DNA of 8,160 bases, from positions 1 to 8,160 of the forward strand of contig JAUWCP010000099.1 of the NCBI GenBank assembly GCA_030609245.1, given 5' to 3'. Position 1 is the stretch's first letter. Every line of letters begins with the position of its first letter. The position numbers were made by a program, and so were the translations under genes. Positions 1 through 6,615 of this stretch are shown piece after piece. The notes beneath the pieces are model-generated. The model was not told the DNA's origin, searched no databases, and saw nothing but the letters and a program-made list of their open reading frames with translations. Origin of the DNA: Hyphomicrobium sp. (GTDB taxonomy: Bacteria > Pseudomonadota > Alphaproteobacteria > Rhizobiales > Hyphomicrobiaceae).

Positions 1-108
1 GTCACAGTTCATATTCCCGATAAGTTCGTTGAGTTCGACCGTCGCACGTACGGCGACACGCAAGTCATTCTCGCGCGCTACGATGCCAACACTGAGGACA
101 GCACTTGA
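1..108 (+). CDS. C-terminal end of an unrecognised protein (partial, 5' end outside window)
   Basis: Frame 1 is open from the first base to a TGA at 106-108 and gives the last 35 residues of a protein. The tail alternates hydrophobic and polar residues (VTVHIPDKFVEF, then YGDTQVILARYD) and ends in an acidic, polar NTEDST. This suggests beta strands at the end of a soluble or exported domain. I do not recognise the family. The stop lies 3 bases from the stop of the convergent PspC gene, so the two genes meet tail to tail with no room for a separate terminator. Coding is inferred from the open frame, the alphaproteobacterial codon choice and the tight fit with the neighbour. Confidence 0.55.
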   Translation, partial: VTVHIPDKFVEFDRRTYGDTQVILARYDANTEDST

Positions 109-111
109 CGC

Positions 112-318
112 TTACTCGGGCTCACGCGGCATGAGGATCCACAGCAGGATGTAGATCAGAACGCCGGGGAACCCGGCAGAGAGAAGCGTCACGACCACGT
201 AGCCAAAGCGCACAAGGGTCGGATCCCAGCCGAGCCATTTGGCAAGGCCGCCGCACACCCCGGCAATCAAGGCGCCGCGGCGAACGCGAACGAGGGGATG
301 ATCGGTCGGATCGCTCAT
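112..318 (-). CDS. PspC domain-containing small membrane protein
   Basis: A protein of 68 residues that is almost entirely one PspC domain. The family signature is clear: a basic stretch, then AGVCGGLAKWLGWDPTLVR (residues 19-37), then a hydrophobic span of about 25 residues with GVLIYILLWILMP at its end (52-64). This is the usual single-membrane-segment PspC fold. In enterobacteria PspC partners PspB in sensing envelope stress, but stand-alone PspC proteins of this size are common in alphaproteobacteria and their role is not settled. No pspA, pspB or pspF lies beside it. The start is uncertain: ATG at 316-318 gives the usual short N-terminus (MSDPTDHPL), while an in-frame ATG at 331-333 and TTG at 337-339 would add 5 or 7 residues. 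None has a strong ribosome site. Confidence 0.85.
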   Translation of the reverse strand: MSDPTDHPLVRVRRGALIAGVCGGLAKWLGWDPTLVRFGYVVVTLLSAGFPGVLIYILLWILMPREPE

Positions 319-429
319 GTCGGCGCACAACATAGGCAACGCCGCCCCGTTGGCAAGGCCCTATGCTCGCGGCAACATATTTTTTTGAAGAACGCGCCTT
401 ACGGCGAGCGAGACATGAATGAGCACGAC

Positions 430-504
430 TAGAGCAAGATCGTTCGTGATGGAATCGCTCGCCAAGTCCGCGAGATCTCCGGCAGATATGTGAATCTTGC
501 TCTA
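430..504. repeat. Long palindromic repeat (RIME/REP-like element)
   Basis: An 11-base perfect inverted repeat, TAGAGCAAGAT at 430-440 and ATCTTGCTCTA at 494-504, encloses 53 bases. The interior can form a second, imperfect hairpin (GGAATCGCTCG at 451-461 against CGAGATCTCC at 471-480). Elements of this shape, bounded by AGAGCA..GAT and its complement, occur in many copies between genes in Rhizobiales genomes. It lies just after the mutL stop, so on the minus strand it could also end or stabilise the mutL transcript. Only one copy is visible here, so the dispersed-repeat status is inference. Confidence 0.5.
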
Positions 505-532
505 AATCAAAAATGTAGAAACGGATTCACGC

Positions 533-2329
533 TTAGCGGCGACCGAACAGGCGTTCGATGTCGGTGAGCTTCAACTCCACGTACGTTGGCCGGCCATAGT
601 TGCATTGCCCCGAATAGGGCGTCGCCTCCATGTCGCGCAGCAGTGCGTTCATTTCCTGCGCCGTCAGGCGCCGCCCAGCGCGTACACTGCCATAGCAGGC
701 AAGCGTCGCACACACCGCCTCCAGGCGCTCTTTCAGCGCCAAGCCTTCGCCGTCTCCGGTGATGTCAGCTGCGAGATCCTTGACTAGGCCCGCAACGTCA
801 GTCTCGCCCAGAAGTGCGGGAACCTCGCGCACAGCGACCGCACCCGCACCGAAGGGCTCCAGCACGAGACCCAGTTCGGCCAGCTCCTCGGCCTTGTCGC
901 CGAGTGCGGCGGCTTCCTCATCTGACAGCTCGACGACCGCCGGGATGAGCAACCCCTGCCGCGCCACACCACCGGCGGCGAGCATCGCCTTCATGCGCTC
1001 GTAGACGAGGCGCTCGTGCGCCGCATGCTGATCGACGATAATGACGGAGTCGCGCGTCTGCGCGACAATATAAGTCTCGTGCAACTGCGCCCGTGCAGCA
1101 CCAAGCGGCCGATCGAGGCATTCTTCCGCGACAGGCTCAACACTGGCGCTCGTGTCCGCACTCGGACTCGCGAATGCTTCGAACGGCGCCTGCATGGCTT
1201 CGGCGAGGCCGTGCGAAATGTTCGGGGCCGAGTTGCCGTAGGTTGGCGCGCGCCCGGCCGGCCGCTCAAACGGCACGATGTTGGGCTGGAGCTCCGCTAA
1301 TGTCGCGGCCCCGCCACCGGCCGAGGCGCGGTGCCCAGCGGCATGCAGGGCGGCAGCGAGTGCGTTGACGATCAACGAGCGCACGCAACCCGCATCGCGG
1401 AAGCGCACCTCGAGCTTGGCGGGGTGCACATTGACGTCGACCTCCGCGGGCGGAAGCGTGACAAAGAGCGCCAGCAGCGGGTGCCGGCCGCGCGGGATCA
1501 GGTCGCCGTAGGCACCGCGCACGGCGCCGACCAGCAGCTTGTCTTTGACCGGCCGACCGTTGACGAACAGAAACTGTTGGGCGGTGTTGGGCCGGTGCAG
1601 TGTCGGCAGGCCAGCAAAACCTGAGACAGCAACCGTTTCGCGCGCACCCGCTATAGCTAGTGCATCGGCCATAAACTCGCGGCCCATGATGCGCCCTAGC
1701 CGTTTGAGAAGGCCCTCAGGACCCGCATCTTCGCGCGGCAAGCGCAAGCCCGTGCGCTCTCCGGTGGTCAGGGTGAAACCCACATCGGCGTGTGCCATGG
1801 CAAGCCGCTTCACCACGTCTGAAACCGCCTGGTTCTCGGCACGCTCGGATTTCATAAATTTGAGCCGCGCGGGAACGTTCGCGAAGAGATCGCGCACCTC
1901 GACACGCGTGCCCGTGTTGCCAGCCGCAGGCTTGGGACCCTCCTTCGCGCCGCGATCAACGAGGATGGAAAAGGCATCCTCGTCGCCGTGCGCACGCGAT
2001 AAAATCTCAAGCCGGGCAATCGCGCCAATCGAGGGGAGCGCCTCGCCGCGAAATCCCAGCGTTTGGATCGCAAAGAGGTCTTCCTCAGAAAGCTTGGAGG
2101 TGGCGTGCCGCTCGACGCAAAGGGCGAGATCTTGGCGGTTCATACCCGAACCGTTGTCGGTCACGCGGATAAGCGCCAGCCCGCCCGAAGCGGTGACCAC
2201 TTCGATCTCGGTTGCGCCCGCGTCGATCGCATTCTCGACGAGCTCTTTGACGACACTTGCCGGGCGCTCGACAACCTCGCCAGCGGCGATTCGATTGACG
2301 GTCTCCGGCGAAAGCTGGCGGATCGCCAT
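533..2329 (-). CDS. mutL: DNA mismatch repair endonuclease MutL
   Basis: A 598-residue MutL, the matchmaker that links MutS mismatch recognition to strand nicking. The N-terminal GHKL ATPase is complete: E29 and N33 in KELVENAIDAGA, D58 in DNGSGM, GFRGEAL at 92-98, then the NTGTRV and DLFANVPAR motifs. A linker of roughly 70 residues follows the second ATPase subdomain. The C-terminal domain has the endonuclease motif DQHAAHERLVYE (433-444), fitting DQHA(X)2E(X)4E, and ends in FGRR, so this is the nicking type, unlike E. coli MutL. Two later metal-site motifs read ACYG (544-547) and CNYGRP (576-581), with Tyr where I expect His. The ATG at 2327-2329 has a strong GGAGGGG site 6 bases upstream. 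It lies 124 bases downstream of the M16 gene pair on the same strand. Confidence 0.97.
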   Translation of the reverse strand: MAIRQLSPETVNRIAAGEVVERPASVVKELVENAIDAGATEIEVVTASGGLALIRVTDNGSGMNRQDLALCVERHATSKLSEEDLFAIQTLGFRGEALPSIGAIARLEILSRAHGDEDAFSILVDRGAKEGPKPAAGNTGTRVEVRDLFANVPARLKFMKSERAENQAVSDVVKRLAMAHADVGFTLTTGERTGLRLPREDAGPEGLLKRLGRIMGREFMADALAIAGARETVAVSGFAGLPTLHRPNTAQQFLFVNGRPVKDKLLVGAVRGAYGDLIPRGRHPLLALFVTLPPAEVDVNVHPAKLEVRFRDAGCVRSLIVNALAAALHAAGHRASAGGGAATLAELQPNIVPFERPAGRAPTYGNSAPNISHGLAEAMQAPFEAFASPSADTSASVEPVAEECLDRPLGAARAQLHETYIVAQTRDSVIIVDQHAAHERLVYERMKAMLAAGGVARQGLLIPAVVELSDEEAAALGDKAEELAELGLVLEPFGAGAVAVREVPALLGETDVAGLVKDLAADITGDGEGLALKERLEAVCATLACYGSVRAGRRLTAQEMNALLRDMEATPYSGQCNYGRPTYVELKLTDIERLFGRR

Positions 2330-2335
2330 GGCTGC

Positions 2336-2342
2336 CCCTCCC
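2336..2342 (-). promoter_or_regulatory. Ribosome binding site of mutL
   Basis: Read on the minus strand, the sequence before the mutL ATG is AAGGGAGGGGCAGCC. The GGAGGGG core sits about 6 bases from the ATG and fixes the start at 2329, which also gives the canonical N-terminus MAIRQLSPETVNRIAAGEV. Confidence 0.7.
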
Positions 2343-2453
2343 TTATTCCGGCACAGGCTAGCGCATCCGGCGATTCGCCGTCAGCGATGGCTGTGTATAG
2401 CGCTGTTGCGCCGCCATTTTGCCGGGACTTTGCAAGCGGAGGCCGAAACCTAT

Positions 2454-3827
2454 CTAGCCCTCTTTGCCTTCCTGAAGGGTCGGCTTGCCGACGATCGTCA
2501 CAATAAGGTCGTCGGTATCCAGGAGGCGCTTGGCCACACGCTTCACGTCATCGAGCGTCACCGCGGCCATCATGTCGTTGCGATTGTCGATGTACTCAGG
2601 TCCGAAGTCGTCCATGCGCAGCCCAAGAAGCTGCGAGGCGATCTTGGCGTTGGTATCGAAGCGCAGTGGGTAGGAGCCAATCAGATATTTCTTGGCGTTG
2701 TCGAGCTCAGTCTGTGTGGGGCCGTTTTCGGCCATCTGCTTGAATTCTTCGCGAATGACGTCGAGCGACTCGCCGATCGCCTCGTTACGCGTCGCCACAC
2801 TGCCGGAGAAAATCGACGTGTGCTGATAGGGATAGACGTACGTGTAGACCGAGTAGGCTAGGCCGCGCTTCTCGCGCACCTCCTCCATAAGCTTGGAGGC
2901 AAATCCACCGCCACCCAGAATATGATTGAGCACGAATGTGGGGATGAAGTCGGGGTCCTTGCGCTCCATGGCGCCCAATCCGAAAACCGCCACCGACTGC
3001 GGCACACTCATCTCCACCACCTTCTGCCGGCCTCCGGCGACGGGGCTCGTCTTCGATACAGCGATAAGATCAGCGGTGGCTGGGAGATCGCCGAAGACCT
3101 CGTCAAGCAGCGCACCGAGCTGTTCGGCATTGATGTCGCCAACGGCGACCACCTTCAGCGTATCCTTGGCAAAAGTGCGCTTGCGATACCCCTCCAAATC
3201 ATCGCCCGTGATCTTAGCAACCGTCTCCTGGGTGCCGGCGGAGGGGCGAGCATAAGGATGGCCCTCAAAGGCAATCGCGTACCATTCGTTGAGGGCTACT
3301 TTTTCGGGATTGCGGGCCGCATAGGCCAGGGCCGCCTGCAACTGCTGGCGGATGCGCTCCACCGCATCCGTATCGAAACGCGGATTGTTGAGGGCGAGCT
3401 TCAAGAGCTTGGCGGCCTCGTCACGGTTGGCCGTAAGCGTCTCGAAATTCCCGTAGAACGCGTCCTTGGAATCCTCGTATCGCATGCGCATGGAAATCTC
3501 CTCCATGCGCTCCTGAAACTCCCGGGACTTTAGATCGGCTGCGCCCTCATCCAACATCGCGGAGAGAAAATTAGCTAGACCTTCGTTGCCGGTAGGATCT
3601 TGCGAGCTCCCACCCTCGAAGGCAAAGCGCATTGCCATCATGGGCACGGCATGCTCCTCGACAAGCCAGGCCTCGATGCCGCCGGGACTCTTTATGGTTT
3701 GGATTTTCATAGCGTGTGCAGGCCCGCTGAGCGTGGTGATAATGGCGAAGATCAAGGCGGCAAGCGGCACTGCCGTCAAAGCCCGCAGTTGCGCGGGCCT
3801 TGTTCCGAACCAACGATTAAGGATCAT
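2454..3827 (-). CDS. M16 family peptidase, non-catalytic (R/Y) subunit, exported
   Basis: An M16B peptidase-fold protein of 457 residues from the ATG at 3827. The N-terminus is a signal peptide: a basic n-region, the hydrophobic stretch LAALIFAII, and a likely cut after AHA (37-39). The zinc motif HxxEH is lost; the matching place reads NFLSA (86-90), so the protein cannot bind catalytic zinc. The C-terminal half keeps the substrate-binding Arg/Tyr pair in VREKRGLAY (R318, Y325), preceded by a glycine-rich ILGGGGFASKL. This is the partner role seen in heterodimeric M16B enzymes such as the one described from Sphingomonas. It starts 24 bases after the catalytic subunit's stop, in the same operon. 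A TTG at 3843-3845 would add 6 residues, but AAAGG at 3834-3838 favours the ATG. Confidence 0.92.
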   Translation of the reverse strand: MILNRWFGTRPAQLRALTAVPLAALIFAIITTLSGPAHAMKIQTIKSPGGIEAWLVEEHAVPMMAMRFAFEGGSSQDPTGNEGLANFLSAMLDEGAADLKSREFQERMEEISMRMRYEDSKDAFYGNFETLTANRDEAAKLLKLALNNPRFDTDAVERIRQQLQAALAYAARNPEKVALNEWYAIAFEGHPYARPSAGTQETVAKITGDDLEGYRKRTFAKDTLKVVAVGDINAEQLGALLDEVFGDLPATADLIAVSKTSPVAGGRQKVVEMSVPQSVAVFGLGAMERKDPDFIPTFVLNHILGGGGFASKLMEEVREKRGLAYSVYTYVYPYQHTSIFSGSVATRNEAIGESLDVIREEFKQMAENGPTQTELDNAKKYLIGSYPLRFDTNAKIASQLLGLRMDDFGPEYIDNRNDMMAAVTLDDVKRVAKRLLDTDDLIVTIVGKPTLQEGKEG

Positions 3828-3851
3828 GGCATGACCTTTGGACAATAGGAT

Positions 3852-5267
3852 TCACGAGCGCGTGTGGACGGCTGGCTGCTTGACTTTTTTGCCGCCATCA
3901 CCTCGGCCATGTGCTGCCTCCGGCAGAAGCCAACCGGTGACTGAGCGGCGTATGTCGAGATACTTGGCTGCTGCCTTTTGCACGTCCTCAAGCGTGACTT
4001 TTGACATCGCATCCGGCCAGCTTTCGATGTCGTTAACCGAGCGCCCGACCGTCAGAGCCCATCCGTAGCGGCGTGCTAATCTGGCCTGATTGTCGCTGTC
4101 GTAGATGTAGTCGGCGAGAAATGTCTTCTTGGCGCGCTCAAGCTCGGCTGCCGTGACGCCGTTGGCGCGCACATCATCCAGCACCTCGTCGACCTTCGCC
4201 TCGATATCGTCAAGGCCGACGCCGTCCGCGGCCACGGCGTAGATCGAAACGGCACCACTATCGAGACCCCATCCAGCGTAGTCGCCGCCGCACGTAGCCG
4301 CGATCTTCTCATCGACGACCAGTTTCTTGTAAAGTCTGCTCGTCGCACCGCCGGCAACTATTTTGAACAGCAGATCGAGCGCTTCGGCCTCACCGGGTTC
4401 CGCCGTCACGTAGCTCGGCGCGACGTAGTAGCGGTGGAAGGAGGCATTGCCGGCACGCGGGTCCTTGTACTCCAGCCGGCGCGCGGCGATGTAGGGCGGC
4501 TCCGTGGGGCGTTCACGATGATTGACGTCGGGGTTCGCTGGAATCTTGCCGTAGGTCTCTTCGGCAAGCTTTTTGACTTCCTCGGTCGTAACGTCGCCAG
4601 CCACCACGAGGATTGAGTTGTTGGGCGCATAGTAGTGCTTGTAGAAGCGCATCGCGTCCTCGCGCGATAGCTTCTTCATCTCGTGTCCCCAACCGATGAC
4701 GGGAATACCATAGGGATGCGACCGGTAAAGTGTGGCGGCCATCTGCTCATCAAGCAATGCGGTGGGGTTGTTTTCGATGCGCGCGCGGCGCTCCTCCATA
4801 ATCACGTTGCGCTCCATGAGCACTTCGTTCTCGGTCAGCCGCAAATTGACCATGCGATCGGCTTCCATCTCCATCAGCGTCCCCAGCCTCTCCTTGGCAA
4901 TGCGCTGGTGATATGATGTTGCATCCTGGCCAGTGAAGGCGTTGTCCTGACCACCAAGCCGGGAAATGATCTTGGAGAATTCACCGATCGCGATCTTTTC
5001 GGTCGACTTGAACATTAGGTGCTCAAGAAAGTGCGCGATGCCTGAGACACCCTTGGGCTCGTCCGCGGCGCCGACCTTGTACCAGACCATGTGCGTGACA
5101 ACGGGTGCGCGGTGGTCGGGAATCACGACCACTTGCATGCCATTGGATAACGTAAACTCACTGGCGCGCGTCTGCGCTTGAGCGGGGACGGTCTGTAGCG
5201 TTGAAACGAGCATCATTAAAAGTGCCATTGAAGGGGTTGAAAGGCGGCAGTAGCCGAGTTTGTGCAT
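3852..5267 (-). CDS. M16 family zinc peptidase, catalytic subunit, exported
   Basis: A 471-residue M16B (mitochondrial processing peptidase-like) metallopeptidase. Residues 1-31 form a signal peptide (hydrophobic MALLMMLVSTL, likely cut near AQA), so it should work in the periplasm or be secreted. The inverted zinc motif is intact as HFLEH (H79, E82, H83), and the third ligand is E159 in VIMEERR, 75 residues after H83, the usual spacing. GGQDNAFTGQDATSYH (105-120) is the conserved segment near the active site. The C-terminal half lacks the clear R..Y substrate pair, which is found instead in the next gene; the two probably form a heterodimer that degrades peptides. The ATG at 5265-5267 has GAGG 8 bases upstream. 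This is the first gene of the minus-strand cluster M16-M16-mutL. Confidence 0.95.
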   Translation of the reverse strand: MHKLGYCRLSTPSMALLMMLVSTLQTVPAQAQTRASEFTLSNGMQVVVIPDHRAPVVTHMVWYKVGAADEPKGVSGIAHFLEHLMFKSTEKIAIGEFSKIISRLGGQDNAFTGQDATSYHQRIAKERLGTLMEMEADRMVNLRLTENEVLMERNVIMEERRARIENNPTALLDEQMAATLYRSHPYGIPVIGWGHEMKKLSREDAMRFYKHYYAPNNSILVVAGDVTTEEVKKLAEETYGKIPANPDVNHRERPTEPPYIAARRLEYKDPRAGNASFHRYYVAPSYVTAEPGEAEALDLLFKIVAGGATSRLYKKLVVDEKIAATCGGDYAGWGLDSGAVSIYAVAADGVGLDDIEAKVDEVLDDVRANGVTAAELERAKKTFLADYIYDSDNQARLARRYGWALTVGRSVNDIESWPDAMSKVTLEDVQKAAAKYLDIRRSVTGWLLPEAAHGRGDGGKKVKQPAVHTRS

Positions 5268-5424
5268 CGATCAAACCTCGATCCGGTGGACCTGAGCGCT
5301 ACGCGCAGGACGCCGCCGCACCCCATTCTGTGAACCGGCCGTCCCAGGATGCCTTATTAGGACATGGACGGTTACTGATGGAGAGGTGCGCCGCTTCGGC
5401 CTGCAAACACCGTTATTACGCCAC

Positions 5425-5452
5425 ATTTTTGCATTCGACCCTGCCTTGTCAA
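5425..5452 (-). promoter_or_regulatory. Possible sigma-70 promoter for the M16 operon
   Basis: On the minus strand a perfect TTGACA (5447-5452) is followed 16 bases later by AAAAAT (5425-5430), a 4/6 match to TATAAT. It faces the M16 catalytic gene and would give a leader of about 150 nt. The -10 is poor, so this is only a candidate. Confidence 0.3.
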
Positions 5453-5545
5453 ATGACAACGAGTTCATCTCCCAACCCATGGTTACTCGCATCGGCGGAT
5501 ACACGCGGTCTGCAATCGGCGACGAATCGGCCAGCAGCGGGCTCG

Positions 5546-5573
5546 CTTGAACCGCCAAAAACCGCCACCATAT
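5546..5573 (+). promoter_or_regulatory. RpoH (sigma-32) heat-shock promoter for hsp20
   Basis: CTTGAA (5546-5551) and CCATAT (5568-5573) are separated by 16 bases. These are the -35 and -10 hexamers known for alphaproteobacterial RpoH promoters. The element points at the Hsp20 gene and predicts a start of transcription near 5580, giving a leader of about 105 nt. Both hexamers and the spacing fit, and the downstream gene is a classic RpoH target, so the call is strong for a sequence-only prediction. Confidence 0.8.
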
Positions 5574-5591
5574 GTTGTTACATAGGCCTGG

Positions 5592-5684
5592 TGCCCATGA
5601 ACGGGGCTGGGCATGCGCAGGGGCCATCGATCGGCCCTGCCACTCAAAAAGAAGAAGGTCGCTTAACGAAAGGGCTTTCGACGC
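5592..5684 (+). promoter_or_regulatory. Structured 5' leader of hsp20, possible RNA thermometer (ROSE-like)
   Basis: The predicted leader can form three hairpins in a row. The first is TGCCCA (5592-5597) with TGGGCA (5608-5613). The second is GCAGGG-g-CC (5617-5625) with GGCCCTGC (5633-5640), 8 pairs with one bulged G and a 7-base loop. The third is CGAAA (5667-5671) with TTTCG (5676-5680); its GGGC loop plus stem contain the Shine-Dalgarno AAAGGG (5669-5674), 10 bases before the ATG. Stacked hairpins with a weak last one that masks the ribosome site are the design of ROSE thermometers upstream of small heat-shock genes in rhizobia. The exact ROSE consensus was not confirmed, so the class is inferred. 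Confidence 0.5.
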
Positions 5685-6122
5685 ATGACACGCCTATCAG
5701 TGCTCTCAAACCCTTTGCTATTGGGCTTTGAAGAGATGGAACGCCTGGTCGACCGTGCCAATAAAGGCGCAGGAGACGGCTACCCTCCCTACAATATCGA
5801 GCGCGTTACCAACGCAGGCAGCGAAACAGAACAGCTGCGCATCACGCTCGCGGTGGCTGGTTTTACGCGCGATCAACTTGAGATAACCTTGGAAGATCAC
5901 CAGCTTACCGTCCGCGGTAAACAGCATGAGGAAAAGTCTCGAGAGTTTCTTTACCGTGGGATTGCTGCGCGCCAATTCACCCGCACATTCGTGCTCGCAG
6001 AGGGAATCGAGGTAGAATTGGCCGACTTGTCGAATGGCCTGCTCGCAATCGACCTGAAGCGCCTGGAGCCAGAACGCTCGATGCGGACGATTGAGATCGG
6101 CGACAGAAAATCGCGTTCGTAG
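5685..6122 (+). CDS. Small heat-shock protein, Hsp20/IbpA family
   Basis: A 145-residue alpha-crystallin-type chaperone that binds unfolding proteins in the cytoplasm and holds them for refolding by DnaK/ClpB. The N-terminal arm (1-32) is followed by the crystallin domain starting at GYPPYNIE (32-39). It continues through DQLEITLEDHQLTVRG and the GIAARQFTRTFVL segment to the signature NGLLAIDL. The C-terminal tail carries the I-x-I anchor IEI (136-138), which docks on a neighbouring subunit in the oligomer. The length is normal for class A bacterial Hsp20. The ATG at 5685 follows AAAGGG by 10 bases. It stands behind an RpoH promoter and a structured leader, and ahead of a DUF1150 gene, a pairing common in Rhizobiales. 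Confidence 0.95.
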   Translation: MTRLSVLSNPLLLGFEEMERLVDRANKGAGDGYPPYNIERVTNAGSETEQLRITLAVAGFTRDQLEITLEDHQLTVRGKQHEEKSREFLYRGIAARQFTRTFVLAEGIEVELADLSNGLLAIDLKRLEPERSMRTIEIGDRKSRS

Positions 6123-6256
6123 TCGTTATCCGAGAGAGACTCTGGTTACGCGTGTTGCTAAGGGGTCGGCGCCCCGAGGGATCTGGAAATTGCGGCTACC
6201 GCACCCAGATCAAAGATGTGGACGCGCCGGGCCCCACTTGAAGGAGACGAAGCGTC

Positions 6257-6526
6257 ATGACCGAATTCGAGAAGATGACAGACAAGCGCATTGCCATGAC
6301 TGAGGGCGAGCTTGCTACTCTCGGTGGCGGCGTCGTTGCATACATCAAGACACTGACTTCGGACGAAGCCAGCCGTATGTTCCCTGCCGTCAAGGGGCTG
6401 CCAGAAGGCATCAACCTCTTCTCGCTCCATGCAGCTGACGGTACGCCGCTGGCGCTTACCGACACGAGGCAGGCAGCTATCGGTCATGCGATTGATGACG
6501 ACTTGCAGATCGCGAGCGTGCACTGA
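6257..6526 (+). CDS. DUF1150 family protein
   Basis: An 89-residue protein of the DUF1150 family, which is largely confined to alphaproteobacteria and often sits next to Hsp20 genes. The family pattern is plain: GELATLGGGVVAYIK (residues 18-32), a middle FPAVKGLPEGINLFSLHAADGTPLALTD, and the closing DDDLQIASVH. No catalytic motif, signal peptide or membrane segment is visible, so it should be cytoplasmic. The function is unknown; context suggests a role in the heat response together with Hsp20. The ATG at 6257 has AAGGAG (6241-6246) 10 bases upstream; Met7 and Met14 are later alternatives. The 134 bases after hsp20 hold no promoter that I recognise, so the two are probably one transcript. Confidence 0.9.
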   Translation: MTEFEKMTDKRIAMTEGELATLGGGVVAYIKTLTSDEASRMFPAVKGLPEGINLFSLHAADGTPLALTDTRQAAIGHAIDDDLQIASVH

Positions 6527-6566
6527 GGCACGGCACCGCGGCAGCAATGTACAGATGTTGCGTCTT

Positions 6567-6600
6567 GGGGCCTCGCTTAACCGGCGGGGCCCTTGTTGCG
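6567..6600 (+). terminator. Rho-independent terminator after the hsp20-DUF1150 unit
   Basis: GGGCCTCGC (6568-6576) pairs with GCGGGGCCC (6584-6592), 9 pairs with one G-U, closing a 7-base loop TTAACCG. The T-rich TTGTTG follows directly on the plus strand. It lies 41 bases after the DUF1150 stop and just before the end of the convergent SDR gene. The minus strand lacks a T tract, so it acts mainly on the plus-strand transcript. Confidence 0.65.
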
Positions 6601-6615
6601 TCTGGTGCCTGCGTC

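Noticed and set aside
2368..2380. CGGCG-ATT-CGCCG hairpin between the M16 gene and mutL, considered as a terminator
   Set aside because: The stem is only 5 pairs and no T tract follows on the minus strand, so it does not show that mutL is transcribed separately.
1539..2861. A 440-residue open frame on the plus strand
   Set aside because: It is antisense to mutL and the M16 gene, has low-complexity Ser/Arg-rich composition from GC-rich reverse codons, and shows no family motif.
2922..3533. A 203-residue plus-strand frame
   Set aside because: It lies wholly antisense to the M16 R/Y subunit gene, which has clear family motifs.
5271..5627. A 118-residue minus-strand frame in the hsp20/M16 gap
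   Set aside because: It runs through the RpoH promoter and the leader hairpins, has no recognisable domain, and no ribosome site that I can see. It looks like chance.
5201..5731. A 176-residue plus-strand frame over the divergent region
   Set aside because: It overlaps the starts of both the M16 and hsp20 genes and contains the promoter; no family resemblance.
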